64,000 bases of DNA from Phoronis australis (taxonomy: Eukaryota; Phoronida; Phoronidae), in NCBI GenBank assembly GCA_002633005.1, contig NMRA01000327.1:253632-317631 (forward strand), read 5' to 3'. Of the stretch, positions 1 to 64,000 are shown piece after piece; positions within the stretch are counted from its first letter, which is position 1, and every line of letters begins with the position of its first letter. The notes beneath the pieces are model-generated. The model was not told the origin of the DNA and did not search any database. It saw only the letters and a program-made list of their open reading frames with translations. The position numbers and the translations under genes are program-made.

Positions 1-248
1 TATTGATGGAAGAAAGTGGCTTGTTTTTTGTGACGACCATCAGATTGTCAGGTGAACTAGTGGTAGAAGTTTAGGTGGGAAGATTGGAAACTGCTTGGTC
101 AATTGCAGTTAAGCTCATTCGGGCTGCGGGACAATGCATTTCCTGTGAGTGGGATTTCTATGCCAAACGGCAACATTGTTTTCATTCTTCTCATGTGCAA
201 ATGCTGTTTCAGAAGTGATGCATAAAATGTAAAACGAAGCACTGGAGA
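1..248. other. 5' flank / possible promoter of PET117
   Basis: No coding signal was recognised. A minus-strand open frame spans 99-437 but overlaps PET117 exon 1 and resembles nothing known. This stretch presumably holds the PET117 promoter and 5' UTR. I see no clear core promoter motif. Confidence 0.4.
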
Positions 249-1177
249 ATGTCTACTGGTGCTTGGATTGCATTTGGCTCTGCAGTACTCTTCACAACAG
301 CAATGGTTGGTTATGTACACTTGAAGCAGAGAAAAGATCAACAGGTAACTTTTGTTCTTCATAAAATGCTTGCGGTCGTGTGATACCCACTTTTTGCATG
401 GCCACATACATGGGTGTACCATTTGTCGTGTATGCATGTAAACGAGACGGAGTCACATGTTCGACTGCTATATTAAGATCAGAGCTAATGCATTACAGGA
501 ACAGTAACCGAGGTCAGGGGTCAACACAGGGTTACGACCTCCACATATGACACCATTAGCATCTCCATCTGGACCCAATTGTATGAAATTATACACCTAT
601 AGCAACAGTGCCATCACAATCAATTTGGCGACAATACGACCTCAAATTGTGTTTGGCTACCTGATAAAAACCACAAAGTCGCTAGATTTTTGCAAGTTGC
701 AGCCTAATCCAAAGAAGTCGGACAAATAAGCATACTGTGTAATTCACTTTGAAGTTTGTTGTGACTTTAAATACATATTTCAAGAATTCAGTACATCTGC
801 TACCCTCAGACTCATCTGAGTTGTTTTATTTGGTGACCTGATTAGATAAAGCTGAGGTAGAGTCTCTGATGTTGTCTCAGATTGAGATTGTTACTCCGTG
901 TTTTCCATTGAGATTGTTACTCTGTGTTTTCCATTGAGATTGTTACTCTGTGTTTTCCATTGAGATTGTTACTCTGTGTTTTCCATTGAGATTGTTACTC
1001 TGTGTTTTCCATTGCCAGAACATGCATGAGGGAATTATGCGAGATCTTCGCAGACAAGCTCTGAAGAAACAGCTTGAGCAGCAGGTTGAACTGACCAAAG
1101 TGCTGAGAGCTGGCCAGGAAGAGATGGATAAAGAACGAGGGTATGTCTGTATGTATTTATGTATGTGGCAGTCATGA
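249..1177 (+). CDS. PET117: PET117-like cytochrome c oxidase assembly factor, two exons
   Basis: PET117 is a small mitochondrial protein needed for assembly of respiratory complex IV. Exon 1 is 249-344 (32 codons, donor GTAACT after ...KQRKDQQ). It starts MSTGAWIAFGSAV and holds one hydrophobic segment at about residues 4-23, followed by a basic VHLKQRKDQQ stretch. Exon 2 starts at 1019 after CCAG, in phase 0, and encodes a charged helix (NMHEGIMRDLRRQ...LTKVLRAGQEEMDKERG). The order hydrophobic N-terminus, KQ..DQQ, then G.IRD..RQ...K and LT..L...E.M matches animal PET117, which is about 81 residues in human as I recall. Reading exon 2 through gives 84 residues with a stop at 1175-1177. A good donor (GTATGT at 1141) could instead splice off the non-conserved last 11 residues to an unseen third exon. 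The 3' end is therefore uncertain, but the identification is fairly firm. Confidence 0.85.
884..1013. repeat. 26-bp tandem repeat, 5 copies, in PET117 intron
   Basis: The unit GAGATTGTTACTCTGTG plus TTTTCCATT starts at 884, 910, 936, 962 and 988. Only one base differs (CTCCG in the first unit). The last unit ends five bases before the PET117 exon 2 start, so its pyrimidine-rich end serves as the polypyrimidine tract. Confidence 0.95.
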
Positions 1178-1869
1178 ACTCGCTCGGTTTGTCTGCATGT
1201 ATACTTTCTAGCAGGTGTTTTAAATTACTCTGTGCATATTGTGATTCACAAATACATAAGTTTGTAACACTTAAAGCTGCTGTAATTTCTGCCTCCCAAC
1301 AAGATTTCGAGGTATTTCAAATGGCGTTACGGCGAACCTTGTTCCTAAAGTTTGCTCACTTGTAACATTCCGTTCTGGAATCTCATTTTTCTGTCATGCA
1401 ATAATTCATTTCTACGCTTCATTATTTGTGTACATGGATACCACGGTCACACAATTATAACATAACAATAGGATGACTTCACACCAACTACAGCGAACCA
1501 GTGCATGCAAATCTAAAATTGATCACGCGTGGCCGCCTCGATTTCATATTTGTGCACAACACATGACATACAAGAACATGATTTGTTGCACACTACCGGG
1601 CACTCGGTTGGACAGCCTTACATACCAAAACAAAAACGAGTGAATGGTTCGACATTGTATATTTTCTCTAAAACCTTGATTCGGTTACAGCAAAGCTTAG
1701 TCTGTCTCAAGCCGCAACAAAATTCCAGTTCTTGCCCATAAATTCCTTCAAGTGAAAGTTTAGACCTGTTTTATTATGGCGCGTGTTCTAAATCCAAAGT
1801 GCAGAAGGCAGGTTTAACTTTATTTTTTAAAAAAGTTAATGGCCATAAGTCTAGATTTTATTTTTAATG

Positions 1870-3420
1870 CACCCTCATGTTTATATGTGGATGCCACTGT
1901 TTCGTTTTCGGACGAATTCAATGTATTCTACACCACCTTGTAGACATTTTTACTAGACAGGTTTAAAGTCTTAGCTATTTCTTGGTGTCTACCTTGCTAT
2001 CAGCCAAACTTCTCTAAGAATGATTACGTAAATCGGTGTTTGTGTTCGTATTGGGAAGAGGACGGCTGGCGATGATTTTCGGATGGCACCTCCTAGTGGC
2101 AGTTTTGTTTTTGCAGTTTCTCATGAACCCTTGCAGGAGCTTTGCCAAATTTGGCAAGTGCATTTATATGAAAGTGATAACAGATGGTGATGACTAGTTG
2201 ATAGATCTGACTACCACCGTGCCCCCCATTGGCAATTTTATTTTTTATCATTATCCTTTATATCTTCGGATTTTGCAAATGGCATTAGCTTTTGGCCAAA
2301 TTAGGAGCGAGAGGTGGAAAACAAATCAATTCTAGAGTGCAGCATGACTGTTGTTTTTCAGGATGGTATTTGACAAATATCGAAACATCGTTTTCCAACT
2401 TCAGCAAATACTTATCTATATAGGGACGCCTTCTTCTCATTTTCCAATGGATTCAACGTGCATGCTAGCTAGTGATCGTTTTTATTTTTTCGAATGTTTT
2501 TTGGCATCTGCCTCCTTATTAGTCAAATTGCACTAGGAATGTTTAGGAAAATGGGTAGAAGCAGTTGAAGATGATTTTTGGACTCAAACTACTGTGGCTG
2601 CTCCTACTGGCATTTTTTTGTATCAGCGGCTGTATCTCATGAACCCCTTGCAGGAATTTTGTTAAATTTGGCAAGTATGAAATTAACAATGCTTGGAACA
2701 GCTTTGGGATGGATCCGACGAGCACTGTGCCCTCTTTTGGAAATATTTATTTTTTTACATTTTCCTCTGTATCTTCAAAGATCCTTGATAGTTTTTCATT
2801 TTTCATGAAATTTGGCTAGTAGGAATCTATAAAGGAGAGGGCACTGCCTTCTCGATTTCAGATGGAATGGTCCTGCTGTGGTGCCCTCTTGCAGCAATTT
2901 TATTTTTTTCCTGCAACTCAATACATGTTCTTTGACTGTCAAATCTTCATGAAATTCGGCATGCGCTTCTATTGAGAAGAGTACAACTAATATGGATTTT
3001 GGAACAAATCTGACCATTGCGGAATTGCCTAGTCAGGCTATTTTGTTTTTCTTAGCATTTGCCTTGATGTAGGTCTATCAAGTTCTTTGATGGATGATCA
3101 AGAAATTTGGCAAAGAAGTTGCTGTCATGTTACAAACAACAGCACCTGCCTCGTTTCGGATGGATTTGACCAATGTTGTACACCCTAGAGGCGTTTCTGT
3201 TGTTTTTGGTGTCATTTATCATCTGCCTTTTTATCCTCCAAAAACTTGAAGAATCATGCTGAAAAGTGACAGGTGTGTTGCTATTGAGGAGAGTATTTCT
3301 GAGTTGCTTTGCTCCCTCTAGGGGTTATTATTGAGGTAACTATCATTACTACATTCTGGAGGAATCTTCATGAATATCAATGCTCTACGATGTTAACCAC
3401 TAGTGTGCAAAATGCTTTCA
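1870..3420. repeat. degenerate tandem array with units of about 250-300 bp
   Basis: A set of motifs recurs in order: T(T/C)CATGAAATTTGG, then CTATTGAGGAGAGTA or TTGGGAAGAGGAC, then GATTTTCGGATGG, then ACC...TGCCCTCTAGTGGCA followed by TTTTATTTTT. They are visible near 2040-2290, 2430-2660, 2690-2900, 2930-3060 and 3090-3330. The same motif order occurs at 48590-49830, so this is a dispersed repeat family rather than a local duplication. Unit boundaries are approximate. Confidence 0.65.
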
Positions 3421-6400
3421 TAATACAGTTCAGTCACATTCAACAGGGCCAAGAGGTTTCATGTGAGTAATGTGAAATTATACTCATCTTATGCAAGTTT
3501 TGCTGTGAATGAAATCAATAATTGGATTTTTTAACTTAATATCTTTCAGTGTCCCTTACTGAAAAGGTCACCTTAAATTTCTGTTCTCTGTTGTAGACTA
3601 AAGGGTCCAGAATAATTGGGCAGAAAGCATGTACCATAATGATAGTCGATGCAGGAGTTCTAAGACCCATTGTTTCTAGTCTACAGCAAAGTTATGTGTG
3701 CTGAATTCCTGGATCAGAACAAAGCATTCAAATGTGACTTCCATGCTGATCTTCGAAAATCAGGGAGACATGACTGAAGACACTAGCAAAAATATGCTGG
3801 CCTATTTGAAGGGCCCTCATGGTGAGGAAGGGCATAACACTCGCATGGTGCTATCCCTAATGACCTTGCTAACCTTGTGGAGAATCACACCACTCTTTGT
3901 GGACTGCAGGATATAGAAGAGCTGCTTTTAGTGGCTGTAAATTTGTGTTCTGTCCAAGAAGCCAACTTTTGATTTAGACAACGTACCACTGTAACATTGG
4001 TCTCAGCCAGACATCTCAATAATTGTGATGTGTATGGTCTTCGCTTATTGCTTACTGAAAGTGACTTTCTGGATTTGTCGAGTCAGTCATTCCCTAGGAC
4101 CATGCTCACCAAATAAAATGACATGCCGAGACGAGCCAGTTTGTAGTGCACGAATTCAAAAAATAATAAATCGTCAGTTATTTCGAACCCCGAAAAATGA
4201 CCTTTACTTGACTAAAGAGCAATCTGAGGCCAATTTCAGAACAGTAAGTGGTTTAAATCAAAAGTTTTTTTTTCGGTAGATTTATAGCCACTTTAAGTCC
4301 AACCCAGTCTCCAGTGCAGCTCAAAACTGTAGCCAATGTGGCAGCGTAAGTATTGTTGCATTAGAGAGGTTTTTAAGTATTTGATTGTACTTGTATTGTT
4401 TTGCACTTGTATGCAATATGTTATGACTGAGACTTAATGGTAGACAAGTCGATGAAGTGGAAGTAAAGAGTTATTATTCTTTTACATGATTCCGTCTACA
4501 GTGTCTACAACAAATGTATACATAATACTGAGTAGTCAATGACCCTCAATGTTCTGAGTAATTAAACCAGGAGATAATATATACACAGCTTATTGCCAAT
4601 ATTTACAGATATAACACATGGCCTTCTGGTGCCAACAAAACACAACAGTCCTCAGTTAAACACTTCTAGCAATGCTGTAAATCACAAAATCATGCACACA
4701 CTCATCAACCCCTAACTTCTGATCACCTTGACACATTCATGTTTAACACAACCTCTTGCAGAATCCTGGGTGACTTGCAAAGCAATTGAGACTGACCACA
4801 AGGCATTGACATGTGATCTAGTTGATGAGGAGGAATGACATTTCTGCGTAAGGATAAGAAAATGATACTTTTATCAAGTTAACGGACGGGTTCATTTGCA
4901 AATTACTCCCATTGTATGCAGCCAGATACCAACAGGAGGTCACTGACCAGCTGCCTCCAGTCACTACTGCTTAGCAAGTTTTCCACAGGCAAATTCAGAA
5001 GTTCTTCACCCCCAACGCACAGTAACAGTCAGCTTAAGTCTGATCAACATGACCTTTACACCAAACCAAAACCTTGTGGATAGTGTCGACTTAGTCAAAT
5101 CAAAACTGTCTGTAACTGCACCGTGTGTTCAAACATTGCCAGACGGGTCTTCTAGTTGTCCTAGCTCATAAAGACGGAATGCAAATTGAAATCGAAAATG
5201 TACACAATATTGCACAATATATCAACACTGCTCCCATCCTACACTGCCCTCTACAGGCCACTGTATCAACTCACACTATACAACAAACCAGTGTGTGATT
5301 TGTGAGATTCCACTGAACTCGACACCGGCTGAGAAAACACTTCATTGCACCTCATTACGAGCACTGGTAATGGTGGGGAGGGGGTCAACCATAGGAAACT
5401 TCGACTGCCAAGGCAGTTAACAAGACTTTAATAAGGATAGATCAGTAACAAAAGATTTCCAATAGACAGCCTGAATTTACAGACATCAGAACCCTGGGCC
5501 GCAATACAGGAACGTGTCAAAAAGCAGAATACTCTTGGTTCAGGTCTAGGGCCTCGTTTCATAGACGCCAAATTCCTGGTTCGAAAATGTCAGTTCACGC
5601 TACGGAATTGTGCAACGACCAGAGTTCTGTCACTGGCCTAGCCTGCTTCTTGTAAAGAGTTAGTTAAAGGTATATCATACCAAAGATTACTTTACTACCA
5701 CTTCAAGTAGTCTCATGATAGGCAGGGACTTAAGTGCAAGTATGACTTGTTAAGGACGCTGAAAATTTCATTAGTCTACAACTTCACAAACAGCAAGATT
5801 AACTCGTAAAACAAATTAGGCAGACAAGTGAATTCATTAGTTCATGTCACAGTTTACTGAAGTAGCTTCAATTAGTATCTCTTAATTTACCTCTCACAAA
5901 GAAATAAATCATTTTAGTAATTTAGTAGTATAAAGTTTTTAGTTCATTCCAAATGGGTCACTAGGGCATTAATTTCCACAGTCCCTACCAAAGCAACATG
6001 TGAACATTTTGATTGTAAAAGTCACTTAAAATATCAGGTACAGTATATTTCATAGCTACTGCAACTCCCACTCCCCAATACATAACTATACATAAATTAA
6101 ATGTGACAAAACAATTACTATAAAATTTACAATTCAAAACCACAGATCACAGATCTTTAATATTAGTAACAGTTACTAATTACTTACACCATTATTATTT
6201 ATAAAATCACAACCAAGGATAGAGGGTGCTATTTAATAATAAACAAAAAATCAACAGTAAACAATCCGTACACAGTTCTAGTCAAATCTGTTTTAACGTG
6301 CACACCTGAGAGATGTCTCGACTTTAGTGTTATGCATCAACTGTTGACCAAAACTGAGTAGGAACCTCAATAACTTTTCCCAACTCCGGTCAGGATAACG

Positions 6401-7592
6401 CAACTTAACATAACAAGTAGGAAATGCCATGGGGTAACAGTAACAGAACTTGGAATATGGGAGAATGGAGTCCTCAAGAATATGAAGAATGCCAAGTGAC
6501 TAATCTTTCAAATGGAAATGCAAAAACACCAAATAGCCTGCACTGACGTTATGTGCTCGTTTTCAAAGTGTCACAGTGTTGACATCGCAACTGTGCTTGT
6601 TCTTGGAAATCTTTGAAGACCCTTCTGAAGTGTATATATGGCCTTAATCTAGACCATCAAATATTTCCAGGTGCTGAAATTACTTCCAAGTCCACACCAT
6701 GATTTGCTACTTTACTCCCCCCCCAGTAGTACGAGATACCTGGACACAAGTGTGTGTCTGTGCATGAGTGACCATGGCTTCCACCCTACGCAAAAACTTC
6801 TTCACGTCACTCATGGAAAGCACACAAATCTTTACCTGCCTACATCTGCTCATTGTAAATTGCATCACTAAAGCAGTTACCGTAGCAACTACAACACAAC
6901 ACAACACAGTATGGCTAGCTTGGCATCATGAGTGACCCTATGCACTCATCTGACGATGGAGACCGACAAACAACACTCAATGACACAGCCCACAGCGAAG
7001 GTGAATAGAAAGAAAATCTCAGTTGGTCAAGTAGAAAAACCCTGAAACAAGATAAGAATGCATGCACACTGCAGTGTGTGAGAACATAACAGACAGGCCT
7101 TTGAAGTTGGAACTGTCTACAGTAATATTGAGAAGAATGTCTCTTGGCACATTTAGCATGTAGGTTGTGAGCTGATTGAAACGTGAAGCATTTGGGACAA
7201 GGAAGACCACAAGCACAAGGTCTTACAAGAGAGACAACAGAAACCATAAGTGTAAAAGCATTTATGGTGAGAACAGCAGTGCAAACAAGTAAACTTAAGG
7301 TCCTAGGAGACTATGCGAGCATAGATGGTAATCAAACAGTTTTTTTAAGAACAGAAATTGTGAACAATTGCACTCAGCCATTAAATACTTCCAATATACT
7401 CTGAAATTTTAAGTTAGACTGGATTTCCAACTTAAAATCTGTCACTTTGGACTTTGTTACATTTCTCAAAAATCAAATCTAGAATTAGAATTATAGTCAA
7501 GGTAACACAAATGCTGGGAATGTTCCACTTCCTATATATTTTAAAAGGAGATTCCAGATACATCAAAAAATGAAAAAATAGAGTTACAACAC

Positions 7593-7996
7593 CAGGGCCC
7601 GGGTTCTCATCTTTTTACTAAAAATGTAACTCTAAATTACGTTTGGCATTTTCTAATACTTTTGTGCGTACTCAAGATGAGTGTCTATTATTCTATGCTC
7701 GAGTACATAATGACTAGCACGGATGATTTTTAGTTCTAGTTTGCACTAGATAAACCAAACATTAAGGCTAGAACTTTGAGTTTGAACTCTAAATTTCAAG
7801 TTTTTACTCGAGTTTGTAACACGAATATAAGGGTCATCAAGTGCAAACTTGGACTAGAAACTCATATGCATAAACTATAATGTATTCGAGCACAGTCTGA
7901 TAACCACTTATCTTGACTTGCACAAAGGTAGCAGAGAAATTGCCAAAAACAACTTTCAGTTCGTTTCAAGTACAAAGATTAGATTCCAGGCCCAGG
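7593..7996 (-). mobile_element. foldback MITE, family A, copy 1
   Basis: It begins CAGGGCCCGGGTTCTCATC and ends in the near-inverse GATTAGATTCCAGGCCCAGG. The interior is itself an imperfect palindrome rich in ACTCGAGT-like words. It is related, in inverted orientation, to copies at 31518-31924 and 47468-47842. It has no transposase ORF. Ends beginning CAGGG are common in hAT-type elements, but I see no clean 8-bp target duplication. Confidence 0.75.
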
Positions 7997-9341
7997 ACAT
8001 CGTATTACGGGAGCCAAAATATGAATCGTTCGATTGTCCACAGTACATGCAGAGTTAAGACACACAGACAGCATGTGATGTGCATAAGCGAGACGTGGTT
8101 AAAACACAAAGACAACACTAAACACTGGGGCAGACACAACAACACACATAAACCCAATTTGAGTCAAAGTCATGAAATACCACAAACTCGAGCTTGCAAA
8201 ATCTGTTTTTTTTTTAGTTAAGGAAAAAGCCCCTCGGATGTAATTTCTCTTGACATTCTTGGTAGTCAGATAAAGTCATATTCGGGGCAAACAACAATAT
8301 ACTTGGACATTTGTAAAAAAATTAAATCAAATTGTACCATACAATTTTCCATAGTGAACAGTACACCAAGTTACTATAAATCACAATTAAGCTGGATTTA
8401 GATGTGATTAATGGTATAAGTGAACAACGTGCCACACAGATTAGTGCACACAGTAACCATAAATACGGAACAAAAAGCTAATGTATGATGAACAGTTCTC
8501 AAAGCGAAAGAGAACAAAGTCTTGCCTACACAACATTCGAAATTCTGTAGTCATTTTTACTGTTACTATACATGGAACAGACTCTGAAATGGGCTACACT
8601 TCTAATGTATGATTTATCACTGCTCAGGCATTGACATACGAAAACACAGTCATAACTGTCAGTGATCAAAGATAGACAACAGACACCAATGTAGAGTAAA
8701 TAAATTCAGGTACAATTTGGGAATAGTGAAACATTTGGAGATTTCACACTGGCTTTTAAGTGCCTTCAAATAGCAGCACTCACAATCTGCGCTCAACTAT
8801 CTTAATGCAGCTAAAAATAAATGACAAAGTTAAACATAATCACCCTTCTAACTAATTGTTATGATTAATTAATTAGTAAAATAACCCATTGCAAAATATC
8901 ACATGCAAGTCGACAATCAAGTTGAAAACTGCTTGACATGAAATAGGTTTGTATATCCTTTACCATGAGATGTTATACAGCTTGCCAGAAAGAAAATTTA
9001 GGAGATTAACCAAAACTGAACAATTACTGCCCGAAAACATCCGATCACATCAGACTTGAAATTGAACGAAAGTTCATAATGACATGATTAACAGCTCTTC
9101 AGAAAGAAAGCTAAGATGATAGCAAGGAATTTTATCTATGCAAGAATTCGCACGGGTTACAACTATTGCATTTAAGATTTTGTTCAGATAAGAGGAAGAT
9201 TTAGTAGTACTTAGTTGCACAGAGCAAGCGATTCTACCAGCATGCGCAGATAAACAACTTCAATGGCAGCCAGGTGTCCTCACAAGACATGCAGTGCATC
9301 CAACATTATATATCATATTGTATCTCGAGTTTCTGTAGTTG

Positions 9342-64000
<54,659 letters not shown>

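Larger units (their letters stand above)
1178..9341. other. intergenic region between PET117 and the MLK 3' end
   Basis: No coding exon was recognised on either strand. It contains a degenerate repeat array (about 1870-3420) and a foldback MITE (7593-7996). The side nearest 9341 must include the MLK 3' UTR on the minus strand. I found no minus-strand AATAAA in the first few kb; weak ATTAAA forms lie near 5425 and 6155. The short open frames here look random and AT-rich. Confidence 0.6.

Noticed and set aside
99-437. 112-codon minus-strand frame
   Set aside because: Antisense to PET117 exon 1 and its donor; no recognisable similarity.

Overview
The window is intron-rich nuclear DNA of an animal, about 37% GC by eye. 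It carries three recognisable spliced genes, many non-autonomous DNA transposons and satellite-like arrays, and two single-N assembly gaps (25435 and 50614). Full-length MLK and pecanex orthologues, dispersed short introns and roughly 2% divergence between two apparent alleles fit an outbred, probably marine, invertebrate. A non-vertebrate deuterostome is my best guess, but the species cannot be fixed from sequence alone.

Layout. (1) 249-1177, plus strand: a small two-exon homologue of the cytochrome c oxidase assembly factor PET117. (2) 1178-9341: intergenic, repeat-rich. (3) 9342-38811, minus strand: a complete mixed-lineage kinase (MLK; pro-orthologue of MAP3K9/10/11/21) in eight coding exons. 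They join in frame into 1003 codons plus stop, in the order SH3, kinase, leucine zipper, CRIB and Pro/Ser-rich tail. A 17.7 kb first intron makes up most of the gene. (4) 38812-39468: a 657-bp divergent intergenic region that must hold both promoters. (5) 39469-64000, plus strand: the 5' part of a pecanex gene (PCNX). I resolved 27 coding exons that keep one open frame through 1595 codons, from the conserved N-terminus ([12 protein letters not shown]) through the multi-pass core into the pecanex C-terminal domain, where the window ends.

MLK and PCNX start head to head. From memory, the human paralogue pairs MAP3K9/PCNX1, MAP3K21/PCNX2 and MAP3K11/PCNX3 are also neighbours, so the window probably preserves an ancestral pair that predates the vertebrate genome duplications. 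MLK is a cytosolic MAP3K of JNK signalling and pecanex is a multi-pass membrane protein linked to Notch signalling. Nothing here shows a direct functional link beyond the shared promoter region.

The most informative unusual features are: the divergent MLK-PCNX pair; a duplicated PCNX exon 6 next to a one-base gap, best explained as two alleles, one with a TA-target transposon insertion, assembled in tandem; four decaying copies of the PCNX exon 23 acceptor lying just upstream of the real one; an inverted pair of ~0.85 kb elements bracketing the shared promoter; a run of six length-divisible-by-three phase-1 PCNX exons; and several terminal-inverted-repeat element families present more than once. 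I found no CRISPR array, rRNA, convincing functional tRNA or intact transposase gene.
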